From assembly GCF_010119615.1 (NCBI RefSeq), contig NZ_QOVG01000007.1:62001-126000 (forward strand): 64,000 nucleotides of DNA, read 5' to 3'. The stretch is from Pseudoxanthomonas gei (GTDB taxonomy: Bacteria; Pseudomonadota; Gammaproteobacteria; Xanthomonadales; Xanthomonadaceae). Position numbers and translations under genes: made by a program. The notes under the pieces are model-generated. The model saw only the letters and a list, made by a program, of their open reading frames with translations, ran no database searches and was not told where the DNA came from. This document shows, in pieces, positions 8,690 to 18,474 of the stretch (position 1 is the stretch's first letter; every line of letters starts with the position of its first letter).

Positions 8690-11647
8690 CTAGAACTTCA
8701 GGTCCGCGCGCAGGTAGAAGAAGCGCCCGCCCGGGATGTCATAGGTGGAGGCTTCGTAGCCGTTGAGCGAGCACGACGTACACACCGGCGGATCCTCGTC
8801 GAACAGGTTGTTGACGCCGGCGGTGAGCTGCAGCCCCTTCAGCACGTCGAAGGCATAGCCGACCTGGGCGTCGTGGTAGGTGGTGGCGTCCAGCGTGTTG
8901 CTGCCTCCGGCAGGATCGCTGCAATAGGTGGCCGGATCGGCGGCCAGGCAGGTTTCCTCCATTTCCGAAAGGTGCCGCACCGTCCACGAGGCGCTCCAGT
9001 CGCTGGACTCCCACCCGAGCACCGCCGTGGATGTCCACTCCGGAATCGCGCTGTCGTTGACCACGATGCCCGGGCCCTGCGGCTGCAACTGGCCGCCGGC
9101 GCCGCGTGCCTCGTAGCGGGTGACGAAGGTGTTCTGCCATGCCAGCTTGAACTGACCCCAGCTGGTCTCAGGCAGGGTCCAGAACAGGTCCACGTCCCAG
9201 CCATCGGTCTTGATCGAACCCAGGTTGACCAGGAAGTTGCTGAAGGTATCGATCTCGCCCGATGCCAGCCGGGTGATGCCGTCGCAGTACTGCGATGCCT
9301 GGGTGTTGGCGCACAGGTCCAGCTGGGTCTGCGCGTCGATGGCCTGGATCGCGCCCTGCAGGTCGTGGCGATAGAAGGTGACCTCGAAATCGAGTTTCTC
9401 CGACCACGGGGCATCGACCGCGAACGCCGGACTGAAGACCATGCCGACGCTGAAGCTGCGGGCGCGTTCGGGATCCAGGGCAGGGTTGCCGCCGGTAAGG
9501 ACCGGGATCTGCGGGTCGTTCTGGCGCGCGCCTACCGGAACCCCTGGGCACGCGATCGGGGCGAGCGAGCCAAGCGGGGCGGTGGGCGGCACCAGGCAGG
9601 GATCCACCAACAGTGCATCGAAGCGGCTTTGCGAGCCATACAGCTCGCCGATTGAGGGCGCGCGGAAGCCTTCGGCATAGGTTGCCCGCAACAACAGCTC
9701 CTCGGCCACCTGCCAGCGCAAGCCGTATTTCGGGGTGAACTCGCCGCCGAAGGTCGAGTAATCCGAATAGCGGCCTGCCAGGCTGAGGTCGAGCTTCTGG
9801 CTGCCGCCGTCCTGGGCAAACAAGGGCACGTTGAATTCGACGAACACCTCGTTGACGTCGTAGCTGCCCGAGGTTGGCAGCGACGGCACGCCGTTGTACT
9901 CGCCTGCCACGGTCTGCGGATCCGGGTTGTAGCTGCCCTGGTACTTGCGGTACTCGTAACCGGTGGCGAATTCGACGTCGCCTGCCCAGCCTTCGAACAG
10001 CACGCCGCTGAGGTTGGCCGTGGCCTGGGTCAGTTCCTGTTGGCTGCGGTCGCGGAACAGCGGACTGATGTAGGCGAGCATCGCCGGGGTGATGGTGCCG
10101 AAGCCGAAGATGTCCAGCGGCGTGCAGCCCGGCGTGGCGGCGCACACCGCGGGGTCACCCAGCGCAGTGGCGATGTTGCGCGAGTTGTAACTGCCGCGGT
10201 TGGTCTGTTCGGCCTCGTTCTTGCTGTAGGCCGCGTTGACGTCCCAGAAGAACCGGCGCTGGCCGCCGAAGGAGCCTTCCAGCCCGGCGGCGAAGTACTG
10301 CGTGTCCACCTGCTGCTCGAAGATGCGCGGCCCGCCTTCCAGCGGACGCCGGCGGATCGTACCGATGTTGCCGCCCTCGCCACCAACCAGCTCGAAGCCG
10401 AAGGGATTGAAGGGGTGGTTGGCGGGGATGACCACGTTGGCGGTGTAGGCCGTGCCGGCGCCGGGACCCAGGTCGATCGGCTCGGGCGCGGCGCGGTTGG
10501 TCGATTCGCGGCGGTTGAACAGCGCCTTGGCGTAGAAGCTGGTGTTCTCGGTGAACTGGAAGCGGTATTGACCGAACACGCCCAGGCGCTCGGAAGGCGT
10601 TACCAGCATGTTGAAGCGCGCGAAATTGAAGGCGTCGGTACCGAAGTCGAAGCAATGGAAATCGTCGGTGCGTGCCACGCCCGATTCGCAATCGGGCAGC
10701 CCAGGGGTATAGACCGGATTGGAGAGCCCGGCGTTGGTGGTGAGGTCGTATTCATTGCCGTCCGGGTCGGTGAACGCGAAGCGACCGCCGGGAACGCGCG
10801 AACTGCCGCCCTGCAGGGGGATCGCGCTGATCGCGCGATCATCCGAACTCACTTCCTTCTGCTTGGTATAGCTGAGGCTGAGGAACAGGTTGCTGCGGTC
10901 GGTATTGAAACCCCAGGACAGGTCGGCGCCGCCGAGCTGGCCATCGCCTTCGCCGTACTGGCCGTAGTGCACCGTCACCTGCCCGCCCTCCACATTGCGG
11001 CGGGTGATGATGTTGACCACGCCGGCGATGGCGTCGGAGCCGTAGATCGACGAGGCGCCGTCCTCCAGCACTTCGATGCGGTCGACCAGCGCCAGCGGGA
11101 TGGTGTTGACGTCGACCGCGGCGCTGACGCCCGATGCCGAGGATTCATTGACCCAGCGCAGGCCATCGACCAGCACCAGCACGCGCTTGGGACCCAGGTT
11201 GCGCAGGTCCACCTGCGCCGACCCCGCACCGACACCGTCGCCATTGGGCGAGAAGCCGAAGTTGCCGGAAGAATTGAACTTGGTGTTGAGTGCCGACCCC
11301 GAGCCGGTGAGTTCCTGCACGATCTCGCCGATGGAGGTCAGTCCGGTGCGTTCGATGTCCTCGCGGGTCAGGGTCTGCACCGGCACGCGGCCTTCCAGCT
11401 CGGCGCGCTTGATGCGGCTACCGGTCACGGTCACGGTTTCGAGTGTCTTGGCCTGCTCTTCCTGGGCCAGCGCCAGGACTGGCATGGTGAAGGCGGGCAC
11501 GGCGAGCAACAGGCTGAGGTGGACGGCGCGGGACAATCTTTGCCGGCGCAGGCCGGCCTCGCGCAGACCTTGATGGTACGGGGTGGGGATGAGCAGGCTT
11601 TGACGGAACGGGCTTGGACGTAACGGGCTTGAACCGAGGATGTTCAT
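8690..11647 (-). CDS. TonB-dependent outer-membrane receptor
   Basis: Large outer-membrane transporter, 985 residues, powered by TonB-ExbBD. After a long basic N-region (about 40 residues) and hydrophobic core, cleavage is likely after ALAQ (about residue 62). A TonB box-like ETVTVTG follows, then the plug domain ([64 protein letters not shown]). The 22-strand barrel ends in a terminal Phe (LRADLKF) as required for Bam recognition. Paired cysteines occur in barrel loops, including a CTSC near the end. The ligand is unknown. The first 15 codons contain tandem repeats (listed separately). It is monocistronic: opposite strand to both neighbours at its 3' end, terminator at 8641. Confidence 0.95.
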   Translation of the reverse strand: MNILGSSPLRPSPFRQSLLIPTPYHQGLREAGLRRQRLSRAVHLSLLLAVPAFTMPVLALAQEEQAKTLETVTVTGSRIKRAELEGRVPVQTLTREDIERTGLTSIGEIVQELTGSGSALNTKFNSSGNFGFSPNGDGVGAGSAQVDLRNLGPKRVLVLVDGLRWVNESSASGVSAAVDVNTIPLALVDRIEVLEDGASSIYGSDAIAGVVNIITRRNVEGGQVTVHYGQYGEGDGQLGGADLSWGFNTDRSNLFLSLSYTKQKEVSSDDRAISAIPLQGGSSRVPGGRFAFTDPDGNEYDLTTNAGLSNPVYTPGLPDCESGVARTDDFHCFDFGTDAFNFARFNMLVTPSERLGVFGQYRFQFTENTSFYAKALFNRRESTNRAAPEPIDLGPGAGTAYTANVVIPANHPFNPFGFELVGGEGGNIGTIRRRPLEGGPRIFEQQVDTQYFAAGLEGSFGGQRRFFWDVNAAYSKNEAEQTNRGSYNSRNIATALGDPAVCAATPGCTPLDIFGFGTITPAMLAYISPLFRDRSQQELTQATANLSGVLFEGWAGDVEFATGYEYRKYQGSYNPDPQTVAGEYNGVPSLPTSGSYDVNEVFVEFNVPLFAQDGGSQKLDLSLAGRYSDYSTFGGEFTPKYGLRWQVAEELLLRATYAEGFRAPSIGELYGSQSRFDALLVDPCLVPPTAPLGSLAPIACPGVPVGARQNDPQIPVLTGGNPALDPERARSFSVGMVFSPAFAVDAPWSEKLDFEVTFYRHDLQGAIQAIDAQTQLDLCANTQASQYCDGITRLASGEIDTFSNFLVNLGSIKTDGWDVDLFWTLPETSWGQFKLAWQNTFVTRYEARGAGGQLQPQGPGIVVNDSAIPEWTSTAVLGWESSDWSASWTVRHLSEMEETCLAADPATYCSDPAGGSNTLDATTYHDAQVGYAFDVLKGLQLTAGVNNLFDEDPPVCTSCSLNGYEASTYDIPGGRFFYLRADLKF
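11592..11636. repeat. Three tandem degenerate 15-bp repeats at the 5' end of the TonB receptor gene
   Basis: Units at 11592-11606, 11607-11621 and 11622-11636 share the core ACGGGCTTG (one unit diverged). In the coding direction they encode [10 protein letters not shown] and SLLIP within the positively charged N-region of the signal sequence. In-frame unit length means copy number can change without breaking the gene. Confidence 0.7.
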
Positions 11648-11713
11648 GGCGTCTCTCTTCTGCGGGAAGGAAGATCGACCGCTCGCCCCTGCTCCAGCGA
11701 TCTCCGCGCAGTT

Positions 11714-11731
11714 TGTAAAGGAAAGGTAAAG
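11714..11731 (-). promoter_or_regulatory. Candidate two-repeat activator site upstream of the TonB receptor
   Basis: TGTAAAG (11714-11720) and GGTAAAG (11725-11731) are 7-bp direct repeats separated by GAAA, an 11-bp period. The spacing matches a PhoB-type site, but the repeat bases match the Pho consensus only partly. It lies 67-84 bp upstream of the start codon at 11647. Weak, by spacing only. Confidence 0.25.
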
Positions 11732-11779
11732 CCGGCAAGTGAAACGAAGCCGAATGTAATCCCGGTTCTCGCCTTCGCT

Positions 11780-12559
11780 TTACACGAGCAGCGAGACCGC
11801 GACGGCTATCAGAAAGGCGGCAAAGATCCGTTTCAGCGCCAGCCCGCTGATCCGGTGCGCCAGGCGCATGCCATACGGCGCGGCCAGTACCGAGGCAGCG
11901 GCCACGCCGATGGCGGCAGGCAGGTAGACGTAACCGATGGCGTGCTCCGGAAGCGCGCCCGCCGGGGCATGCAAGGCATAGCCCAGCGCGCTGGCCAGAC
12001 CGATCGCCACGCCGCAGGCACTGGAAGTGCCCACCGCCCTTACCGGCGCCACCCCGCGCCACACCAGCAAGGGCACGGTCATGCTGCCGCCGCCGATGCC
12101 GACCACCGCCGACATCGCACCGATGCCCACGCCAGCGGCCGACATCGGCAGGCCGGTCGGCGCACGCGCCAGCGCCGCCGCGTCGCCCGCGCGGGTCTTG
12201 CCGAACAGCAGCTGCAGCGCCGCCAGCACGCAATACCCGGCGACCACCCAGCGCAGCACCTGATCATCCATTTTCACGGCGATGCCGCTGCCCAGCCAGC
12301 CACCCAGCAGCAGGCCGGGCACCATCCATTTCACCGTCGGCCACAGCACGCTGCCACGGCCATGGTGGGCGTAGGCCGAAGAGGCGGCGGTCAGTACGAT
12401 GCTGGCCAGCGAACTGGCCAGCGCCGCATGCATCGCGGCTTCGCGGGGAATGCCATGCAAAGGCAACAGCCAGGCCAGTGCCGCCACCAGCACCAGGCCA
12501 CCGCCGACACCCAGCAAGCCCGCCAGTACGCCGGCCACGATCCCAAGCAGCGGGAACAT
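11780..12559 (-). CDS. Sulfite exporter TauE/SafE family permease
   Basis: Inner-membrane protein of 259 residues with about eight hydrophobic segments and the paired glycine-rich motifs of the family: LAGLLGVGGGLVLVAAL near the N-terminus and AVVGIGGGSMTVPLLV in the middle. Members export sulfite, sulfoacetate or related organic anions; substrate unknown here. I chose the ATG at 12559 because AAGGA lies 6 nt upstream; a longer frame starts at 12622 without such a site. It is divergent from slt at 12672. Confidence 0.88.
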   Translation of the reverse strand: MFPLLGIVAGVLAGLLGVGGGLVLVAALAWLLPLHGIPREAAMHAALASSLASIVLTAASSAYAHHGRGSVLWPTVKWMVPGLLLGGWLGSGIAVKMDDQVLRWVVAGYCVLAALQLLFGKTRAGDAAALARAPTGLPMSAAGVGIGAMSAVVGIGGGSMTVPLLVWRGVAPVRAVGTSSACGVAIGLASALGYALHAPAGALPEHAIGYVYLPAAIGVAAASVLAAPYGMRLAHRISGLALKRIFAAFLIAVAVSLLV

Positions 12560-12671
12560 CCAGATTCCTTCAACCACACCCACCCCGTTGCTGACCGACC
12601 AGGACCATGCGGGCGCCTGCACGGGCGCGGCGGGAAAGGCTGTTCACCCTCCATCCTTTAGTATCCCGCGC

Positions 12672-14648
12672 ATGCAAATTCCACGCCTCGCCATCGTACT
12701 CGCTGCCGCCTGCCTGCTCTCGTCCGCACCGCGCGCCGCTGCGCAGAACCTCGATGCACAGCGCCCGCAGCTCAAGGCCGCACTGGCGGCCGCTGAAAGC
12801 GGACGTTTCGATGCGGCCCAGTACCCGGGCCTCGCCGCTCACCCACTCTTCGGCTGGGTGGAACTGGCCGACCTGAAACGCAATATCGACACCTTGCCGA
12901 CCTCGCAGGCGCAGTCCTTCCTCAGGCGCTACGACGGCCAGGCGGTGGCCGAGGCGTTCCGCGCCCTGTGGTTGCCCGCACTGTCGCGTCGCCAGGACTG
13001 GCCGACCCTGCGCGCTGCCTGGAAGCCGACTTCCAACGTCGGCCTGCAATGCGCCGAACTCAACGCGCGCCAGGCCCTGGGCAAGGCCGATGCACAGTGG
13101 GCCAGCGACGCGCAAAAAATCTGGACCAGCACCGGCAAGGCGCTGCCCGACAGCTGCGACCCGGTGTTCGCCCTCCTCGCCACCCAGGGCGGCTTGCCCG
13201 CTTCATTGCGCTGGGAACGCATCGACAAGGCCGCCGCCGAACAGCAGTCGGCGGTCATGCGCAGTGCCGCGCGCGGGCTGCCCATGGCCGATGCGGCGCT
13301 GGCGAATGATTACGCGGCTTTCCTGGATAGCGTACATGCGCGCGCGCTCGGCTGGCCGAAGACCGAACGCAGCCGGCGCATGGCCATGTACGGGCTGATG
13401 CGGCTGGCCAAGTCAGCCCCGGCCAGCGCCGAACTGCAGCTTCCGCAGTACGCCAGCGCGTTGGGCATGGGCGAAGGCGAGCGCGGCAAGGTGCTGTACG
13501 AGGTGGCGTTGTGGACGGTGGCTTCCTACGAGCCGGATTCGGCGCGCCGCCTCAATGCGGTGCCCGAATCGGTCTATGACGACAAGCTGCACGAGTGGCG
13601 CGCCCGCGAGGCCATGGCGCGCGGCGACTGGCGCGCGGCACTGGCGGCCGTGCGCAAGATGCCGAAGGCGCAACGCGAGGATTCGCGTTGGCGCTATTTC
13701 GAGGCGCGGCTGGCTGAAAAGACCGGCGACAACACCGAAGCCCAGCGCCTGTTCCGCGAAGCGGCGAAGACCACGACGTTCCATGGCTTCCTGGCCGCCG
13801 ACCGCCTGCAACAGCCGTATGCGCTGTGCGCATGGATTCCCAACGACGGCGCGGCCGCGCGCACCGCCGTGGCCCGCGATCCGGCCATCGTCCGCGCCAT
13901 GGAATTGTGGAAACTGGAGCGGCCGGGCTGGGCGACCAGTGAATGGAACAGCGCGCTGGCGCGCTTCAACGACACCCAGCGCCGCATCGCGGTGGAAGTG
14001 GCGCGCGACAACGGCTGGTTCGACCGCGCGGTGTTCTCGCTGGGCAGCGTGCGTGGTGAAAGCCGACCCGATGAGCAGCGCCTGTACGAATTGCGCTTTC
14101 CGCTGCACCACGTCGACACCATCCGCCGCGAAGCCGCGAAAAACGCCATCGATCCGGCCTGGGTCGCCGCCGAGATACGCGCCGAAAGCATCTTCAACCC
14201 CAAGGCGCGTTCGGGCGCCAACGCCATGGGCCTGATGCAGGTGCTGCCGAGCACCGGCGCGGCCACCGCCAAAAGCCTGGGCCTGGCCTGGGGCGGCGCG
14301 GCCAGCCTGTACGAGTCGGATACCAACATCATGCTGGGCACCGCCTACCTGCGGCAGATGGAAAACAAGTACGGCGTGCCTTACGTGGCCATCGCCGCCT
14401 ACAACGCCGGCCCCGCGCCGACCGCGCGCTGGCAGTCGCAGCGTCCCAACTACGATCCGGATTTCTGGATCGAGACCATCAGCTACAAGGAAACCCGCGA
14501 GTACGTGGCCCGCGTGCTGGCCTTCAGCGTGATCTACGACTGGCGCTTGAACGGCGATGCGCTGCCGTTGACTGATCGCATGCTCGGCCGCGTGCAGGCC
14601 AGGCGCAAATCCTTCACCTGCCCAAGCGCGCAGTTGCCGAAGAGCTGA
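12672..14648 (+). CDS. slt: Soluble lytic murein transglycosylase
   Basis: Periplasmic enzyme cleaving the MurNAc-GlcNAc bond of peptidoglycan to give 1,6-anhydroMurNAc. It has 658 residues: signal peptide (1-24, ending AAA-Q), a long alpha-helical superhelix (about 25-470) of the Slt70 U/L type, and the C-terminal SLT domain. Catalytic Glu505 is in the EIRAES motif; the rest of the domain reads [15 protein letters not shown] and [11 protein letters not shown]. Length and order match E. coli Slt70. The ATG at 12672 begins the signal peptide; the longer open frame upstream is rejected. cca follows 53 nt later. Confidence 0.95.
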   Translation: MQIPRLAIVLAAACLLSSAPRAAAQNLDAQRPQLKAALAAAESGRFDAAQYPGLAAHPLFGWVELADLKRNIDTLPTSQAQSFLRRYDGQAVAEAFRALWLPALSRRQDWPTLRAAWKPTSNVGLQCAELNARQALGKADAQWASDAQKIWTSTGKALPDSCDPVFALLATQGGLPASLRWERIDKAAAEQQSAVMRSAARGLPMADAALANDYAAFLDSVHARALGWPKTERSRRMAMYGLMRLAKSAPASAELQLPQYASALGMGEGERGKVLYEVALWTVASYEPDSARRLNAVPESVYDDKLHEWRAREAMARGDWRAALAAVRKMPKAQREDSRWRYFEARLAEKTGDNTEAQRLFREAAKTTTFHGFLAADRLQQPYALCAWIPNDGAAARTAVARDPAIVRAMELWKLERPGWATSEWNSALARFNDTQRRIAVEVARDNGWFDRAVFSLGSVRGESRPDEQRLYELRFPLHHVDTIRREAAKNAIDPAWVAAEIRAESIFNPKARSGANAMGLMQVLPSTGAATAKSLGLAWGGAASLYESDTNIMLGTAYLRQMENKYGVPYVAIAAYNAGPAPTARWQSQRPNYDPDFWIETISYKETREYVARVLAFSVIYDWRLNGDALPLTDRMLGRVQARRKSFTCPSAQLPKS

Positions 14649-14701
14649 GGCTTGCTTCCCTGCCACGGCGCCTGAAGGGAGAAGTCAGGCATCATCGCTG
14701 C

Positions 14702-15943
14702 ATGAAAACCTATCTGGTCGGCGGCGCGGTACGCGACCGGTTGCTGGGCCTGCAACCCGGTGACCGCGACCATGTCGTGGTCGGCAGCACGCCTGCAGAG
14801 ATGCTGGCGCAGGGCTTCAAGCCGGTCGGCCGCGATTTCCCCGTGTTCCTGCATCCGCAAACCGGAGAGGAATACGCACTGGCGCGCACCGAACGCAAGA
14901 GCGGCCGCGGCTACCGCGGCTTCGTGGTCGACAGCGATCCTTCGGTCACCCTGGAAGAAGACCTGCGCCGTCGTGATTTCACCATCAACGCAATCGCCCA
15001 GGACGAGCACGGCACGCTGTCCGACCCGCTGGGAGGCGCCCGCGACCTGGACGCGCGCGTCCTGCGCCACGCCGGCAGCGCCTTCGTCGAGGATCCCTTG
15101 CGCGTGCTGCGGGCGGCGCGTTTCATGGCGCGCTTCGCCGGGCTGGGATTTTCGATTGCGCCGGAAACGCTGCAGCTGATGCGGGCCATGGCCGAAGGCG
15201 GCGAGCTGGCCGAACTGGTGCCCGAGCGGGTCTGGCAGGAACTGCTCCGCGCGCTGCGCGCGCCAACGCCGTCGGCCTTCCTGCGGACGTTGCGCCAGTG
15301 CAATGCGCTGGTGCAGGTATTGCCGGAAGTCGACGCCCTGTACGGGGTGCCGCAGCGTGCCGAATACCATCCGGAGATCGACACCGGCATGCACCAGGAA
15401 CTGGTCAGCGACATGGCGGCAAGACTCGCCCCGGGCGACGACGTGATCGGCTTCGCCGCGCTGGTCCACGACCTGGGCAAGGCCCTGACGCCCGCCGGGG
15501 TGCTGCCGAAACACATCGGCCACGAGCGCGCCGGCCTCGCCCCCCTGAAAACATTGTGCGAACGCCTGAGAGTGCCCACCGCCCACCGCGAGCTGGCGAT
15601 CATGGCCTGCCGCGAGCACCTCAACGTGCATCGCCTGGACGAACTTCGCGATGCCACCGTGTTCGAGCTGCTGGCGCGCTGCGATGGCTTCCGCAAGCCC
15701 GAGCGGATCGCCCAGCTGGCGCTGGTGTGCGAGGCCGACAAGCGCGGTCGCCTCGGCAGCGAGGAGGCGGACTATGCGCAAGGACCCGAGCTGGTGCGCC
15801 TCCATCGCGTTGCCCTGGCCGTCAGCGCCCGCGACCTGCCCGAGCAGGCCAGCGGCCCGGCGCTGGGACTGGCCCTGAAGCAGGCGCGGATCCTGGCGAT
15901 TGCCAGCGCGCGTGGGCCGCAGGGCGACGCGGGGCCGGGCTGA
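14702..15943 (+). CDS. cca: Multifunctional CCA tRNA nucleotidyltransferase
   Basis: Adds or repairs the 3' CCA of tRNA. It has 413 residues. The nucleotidyltransferase head starts with [12 protein letters not shown] and carries the metal-binding pair D21/D23 (GDRDHVVVG); [11 protein letters not shown] and the [11 protein letters not shown] strand follow. The C-terminal half contains an HD phosphohydrolase domain ([10 protein letters not shown]256/D257), which in gammaproteobacterial enzymes gives phosphatase and 2',3'-cyclic phosphodiesterase activity. ATG at 14702 gives the exact family N-terminus (MKTYLVGG). Confidence 0.97.
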   Translation: MKTYLVGGAVRDRLLGLQPGDRDHVVVGSTPAEMLAQGFKPVGRDFPVFLHPQTGEEYALARTERKSGRGYRGFVVDSDPSVTLEEDLRRRDFTINAIAQDEHGTLSDPLGGARDLDARVLRHAGSAFVEDPLRVLRAARFMARFAGLGFSIAPETLQLMRAMAEGGELAELVPERVWQELLRALRAPTPSAFLRTLRQCNALVQVLPEVDALYGVPQRAEYHPEIDTGMHQELVSDMAARLAPGDDVIGFAALVHDLGKALTPAGVLPKHIGHERAGLAPLKTLCERLRVPTAHRELAIMACREHLNVHRLDELRDATVFELLARCDGFRKPERIAQLALVCEADKRGRLGSEEADYAQGPELVRLHRVALAVSARDLPEQASGPALGLALKQARILAIASARGPQGDAGPG

Positions 15944-16108
15944 CGGAGCCGTTTCAGCGGTAAATGTGACGCAGCTTGCACTTTGTGCCCTAAACGGACG
16001 CCGTCGTTTGCACTGCGCCGGGGCGCAAGCGACTCAAAACACCGAATCCTGACTTGGCATGGCTATTGCTTATACTGTCGGGTTTGCCACGCCGGCGCCT
16101 GGATTGCC

Positions 16109-17533
16109 ATGTACACGATCGACACCGCCATGGCCCCGGACCCGACCTCCGACCCGTTGCCAGATTCGTACGTCGCGCAGCCGGTGCCAGCGACCGCATC
16201 GGCGGTGTCGCGCAAGACCCTGTATATGCCGCTTCGGCTGAAATTCGCCGTGGTCCTGGCATTCGCATCCTCGTGGATGGCCTTGAGCGTCTGGCTCTCG
16301 CAGTCCTGGTTAGGCGAGCTGTCGCATGTGGTGGGTTTAGGCCTGGCTGTGGTAGTCATCGCCTTCATTGCCTACGTGCCCGGCTTCATGAATGCCTTCC
16401 TGATCGGCTCGATACTCGCTGACCACCGACCGCCGCGGCGCGAGTTCGCCCATTACCCCCAGGTCTGCGTGCTAGTGGCCTGCTACAACGAAGGCGAGAA
16501 CATCGCCGACACGCTGCAGAGCCTGGCGCAACAGGACTACACCGGTGCTGTGGAAGTGCTGGTAATAGACGATGGATCCACGGATGACAGCCTTTCCATC
16601 GCAAGGTCCGCGGCCGCTTCACTGTCGCGCCAGGGCATGCTGATACGTGTCATCGCCCAGCCCCGCAATGCGGGCAAGTCGGCGGCGCTGAACCGCGGGT
16701 TCGCCGAAACCGGCCAGGCGCTGGTGGTGACGGTGGACGGCGACTCCTACCTGCGCACCGATGCCTTGCGCAAGATCGTCCAGCGCTTTCTCTCAGACCC
16801 CGCCGGCACGGTGGCGGTGGCCGGCGCGGTCCTGGTGCGCAACTCACGCGATAACTGGCTCGCGCGTGCGCAGGAGTGGGACTATTTTCACGGCATCGCT
16901 GCGGTCAAGCGCATGCAGAGCATGTACCACGGCACGCTGGTGGCCCAGGGCGCGTTCTCGCTGTACACGCGCGAAGCGCTGGCACAGGTCGGCGGCTGGC
17001 CCGAATGCGTAGGCGAGGACATCGTGGTGTCGTGGGCACTGCTGGCGACCGGCGCGCGCATCGGCTATTGCGAGGATGCGTGCCTGTTCACCAAGGTGCC
17101 CACCAGCTTCAGGCAGTTCTCGCGCCAGCGCCAGCGCTGGTCGCGCGGCCTGATGGAAGCCTTCGCGCGCCACGGCCGCCTGCTGCTGGCGCCGCGCATG
17201 AGCACGCTGTTCATCTGGTGGAACCTGCTGTTCCTGCCGCTGGACCTGGTCTATACGCTGGCCTTCCTGCCCGGCCTGGTCCTGGCCTTGTTCGGCTACT
17301 ACTGGATCGCCGGGCTCATGACCCTGCTGGTGCTGCCGCTGGCCATGGTCTGGAACATCGTGATCTTCGGCGTGCAGACCCGCATGTTCAAGCAGCAGGG
17401 CCTGCGAGTGCGGCGGAACTGGGGCGGCTTCCTGTTCTATTCGGTGGGATACACGATGCTGCTGCAACCGGTTTGCGTGATGGGATATGCCGCCGAACTG
17501 TTCCGCTTCCGCAAGACCTGGGGCACGAAATGA
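16109..17533 (+). CDS. Family 2 glycosyltransferase, PgaC/IcaA-like processive polysaccharide synthase
   Basis: Inner-membrane processive glycosyltransferase (474 residues) resembling poly-beta-1,6-GlcNAc synthases. It has two N-terminal membrane helices (about 45-105), then a GT-A domain with CVLVACYNEGENI, VLVIDDGSTDDS, the metal-binding DGD at 210-212, a GEDIVVSW acceptor motif and the processivity motif QRQRW at 340-344; two or three C-terminal membrane segments follow. The start is the ATG at 16109; an upstream in-frame ATG (15983) gives no family-like residues. The stop overlaps the next start (ATGA), so it is translationally coupled to a predicted outer-membrane barrel. No PgaB deacetylase or PgaD gene is adjacent. 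A TATACT hexamer at 16071-16076 may be its -10. Confidence 0.88.
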   Translation: MYTIDTAMAPDPTSDPLPDSYVAQPVPATASAVSRKTLYMPLRLKFAVVLAFASSWMALSVWLSQSWLGELSHVVGLGLAVVVIAFIAYVPGFMNAFLIGSILADHRPPRREFAHYPQVCVLVACYNEGENIADTLQSLAQQDYTGAVEVLVIDDGSTDDSLSIARSAAASLSRQGMLIRVIAQPRNAGKSAALNRGFAETGQALVVTVDGDSYLRTDALRKIVQRFLSDPAGTVAVAGAVLVRNSRDNWLARAQEWDYFHGIAAVKRMQSMYHGTLVAQGAFSLYTREALAQVGGWPECVGEDIVVSWALLATGARIGYCEDACLFTKVPTSFRQFSRQRQRWSRGLMEAFARHGRLLLAPRMSTLFIWWNLLFLPLDLVYTLAFLPGLVLALFGYYWIAGLMTLLVLPLAMVWNIVIFGVQTRMFKQQGLRVRRNWGGFLFYSVGYTMLLQPVCVMGYAAELFRFRKTWGTK

Positions 17534-18447
17534 AACCGGCGATCCTCGCACTCACCTTTGCGCTCGGCCTGGGGCTGGCCGCCGAGGCGGCGGCCGACGA
17601 TGCGCCGGGCCAGGCGCTCAGGCCGGAACTGTGGTTCTCCTCGGATGCCGATGGCAATGAAACATCGAAGCAGGCCCTTGGCTGGGACCTGCGCCGCGTG
17701 GATGAGGACCACTGGCTGGGCGTGAAGCTCGAACACGCGCGCTTTGCCGGCGACGACTGGTCCAGGTCGGAAAACCGCCTGTATGGCCGGGCGGCAGGCG
17801 GCCGGGGCAACTGGCGCTGGAAGGTGGATGCCGGCACCAATGGCGAGGACCTGCTGGGTAGCGCGTCCCTCCACAGCCAGGATGCGCGCCGCAAGGAGTT
17901 CTTCATCGAGCGCGAACTGCTGGAGACGCGGCAAGGCGTCGAGCGCGACCTCATGCTGACGTTCGCCGGCGCCGCCATCGATCTTCCGCTCGGCGCGCGC
18001 TGGACCGCCACCGCGCTGGCGGGGCTGCAGGATTTCGGTTCGGGCACAAACCTGCGCACCCACATGCGCGGCAACCTTGTTTTCGCTGCGCTGCCCGAGC
18101 AGGGGATCAGCGTGCAGGTGCGCACCCGCTATTTCCGCAACAGCGTTGCCCACGAAGGGGACTACTACTCGCCGGAATGGCATGGCGAGGCGCTGGGCGT
18201 GCTGGCCTTGCGAAGGAATCGTGGCGGCTACCAGTGGCGCGCGATCATCGGCGCAGGCCGGCAACGCAACGATGCCGAAAGCTGGCGCAGTGCGCGCCTG
18301 CTGGAAGTCGGGGTCGATACACCCCACTGGAAGAAGGCGTGGCTGCGCGCCAATGCCGGCTACCGCGACACCCCGGTGGTGGGCCAGACCGGCAACGGGA
18401 CGTATGCCTATCGCTTCGCGAGCATCGAGGCGGTCATAGACCTCTGA
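17530..18447 (+). CDS. Predicted outer-membrane beta-barrel protein, possible polysaccharide export porin
   Basis: 305 residues with a Sec signal peptide (1-22). The mature part is made of alternating hydrophobic/polar strands rich in Trp, Arg, Tyr and Gly (NRLYGRAAGGRGNWRWKVDAG, RTRYFRNSVAHEGDYYSPEW, WLRANAGYRDTPVVG), as in barrel proteins. It begins inside the glycosyltransferase stop codon. Length and context recall the C-terminal porin domain of PgaA, without the TPR part, or a YaiO-like barrel; I cannot confirm homology by eye. Role by inference: outer-membrane exit for the polymer made by its neighbour. Confidence 0.6.
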   Translation: MKPAILALTFALGLGLAAEAAADDAPGQALRPELWFSSDADGNETSKQALGWDLRRVDEDHWLGVKLEHARFAGDDWSRSENRLYGRAAGGRGNWRWKVDAGTNGEDLLGSASLHSQDARRKEFFIERELLETRQGVERDLMLTFAGAAIDLPLGARWTATALAGLQDFGSGTNLRTHMRGNLVFAALPEQGISVQVRTRYFRNSVAHEGDYYSPEWHGEALGVLALRRNRGGYQWRAIIGAGRQRNDAESWRSARLLEVGVDTPHWKKAWLRANAGYRDTPVVGQTGNGTYAYRFASIEAVIDL

Positions 18448-18474
18448 GCGGAGTCGGCGCGTCGGAACGATGCG

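Noticed and set aside
16071-16076. TATACT as the -10 of the glycosyltransferase promoter
   Set aside because: No acceptable -35 at 16-18 bp spacing; left as a remark in the gene entry rather than a separate feature.
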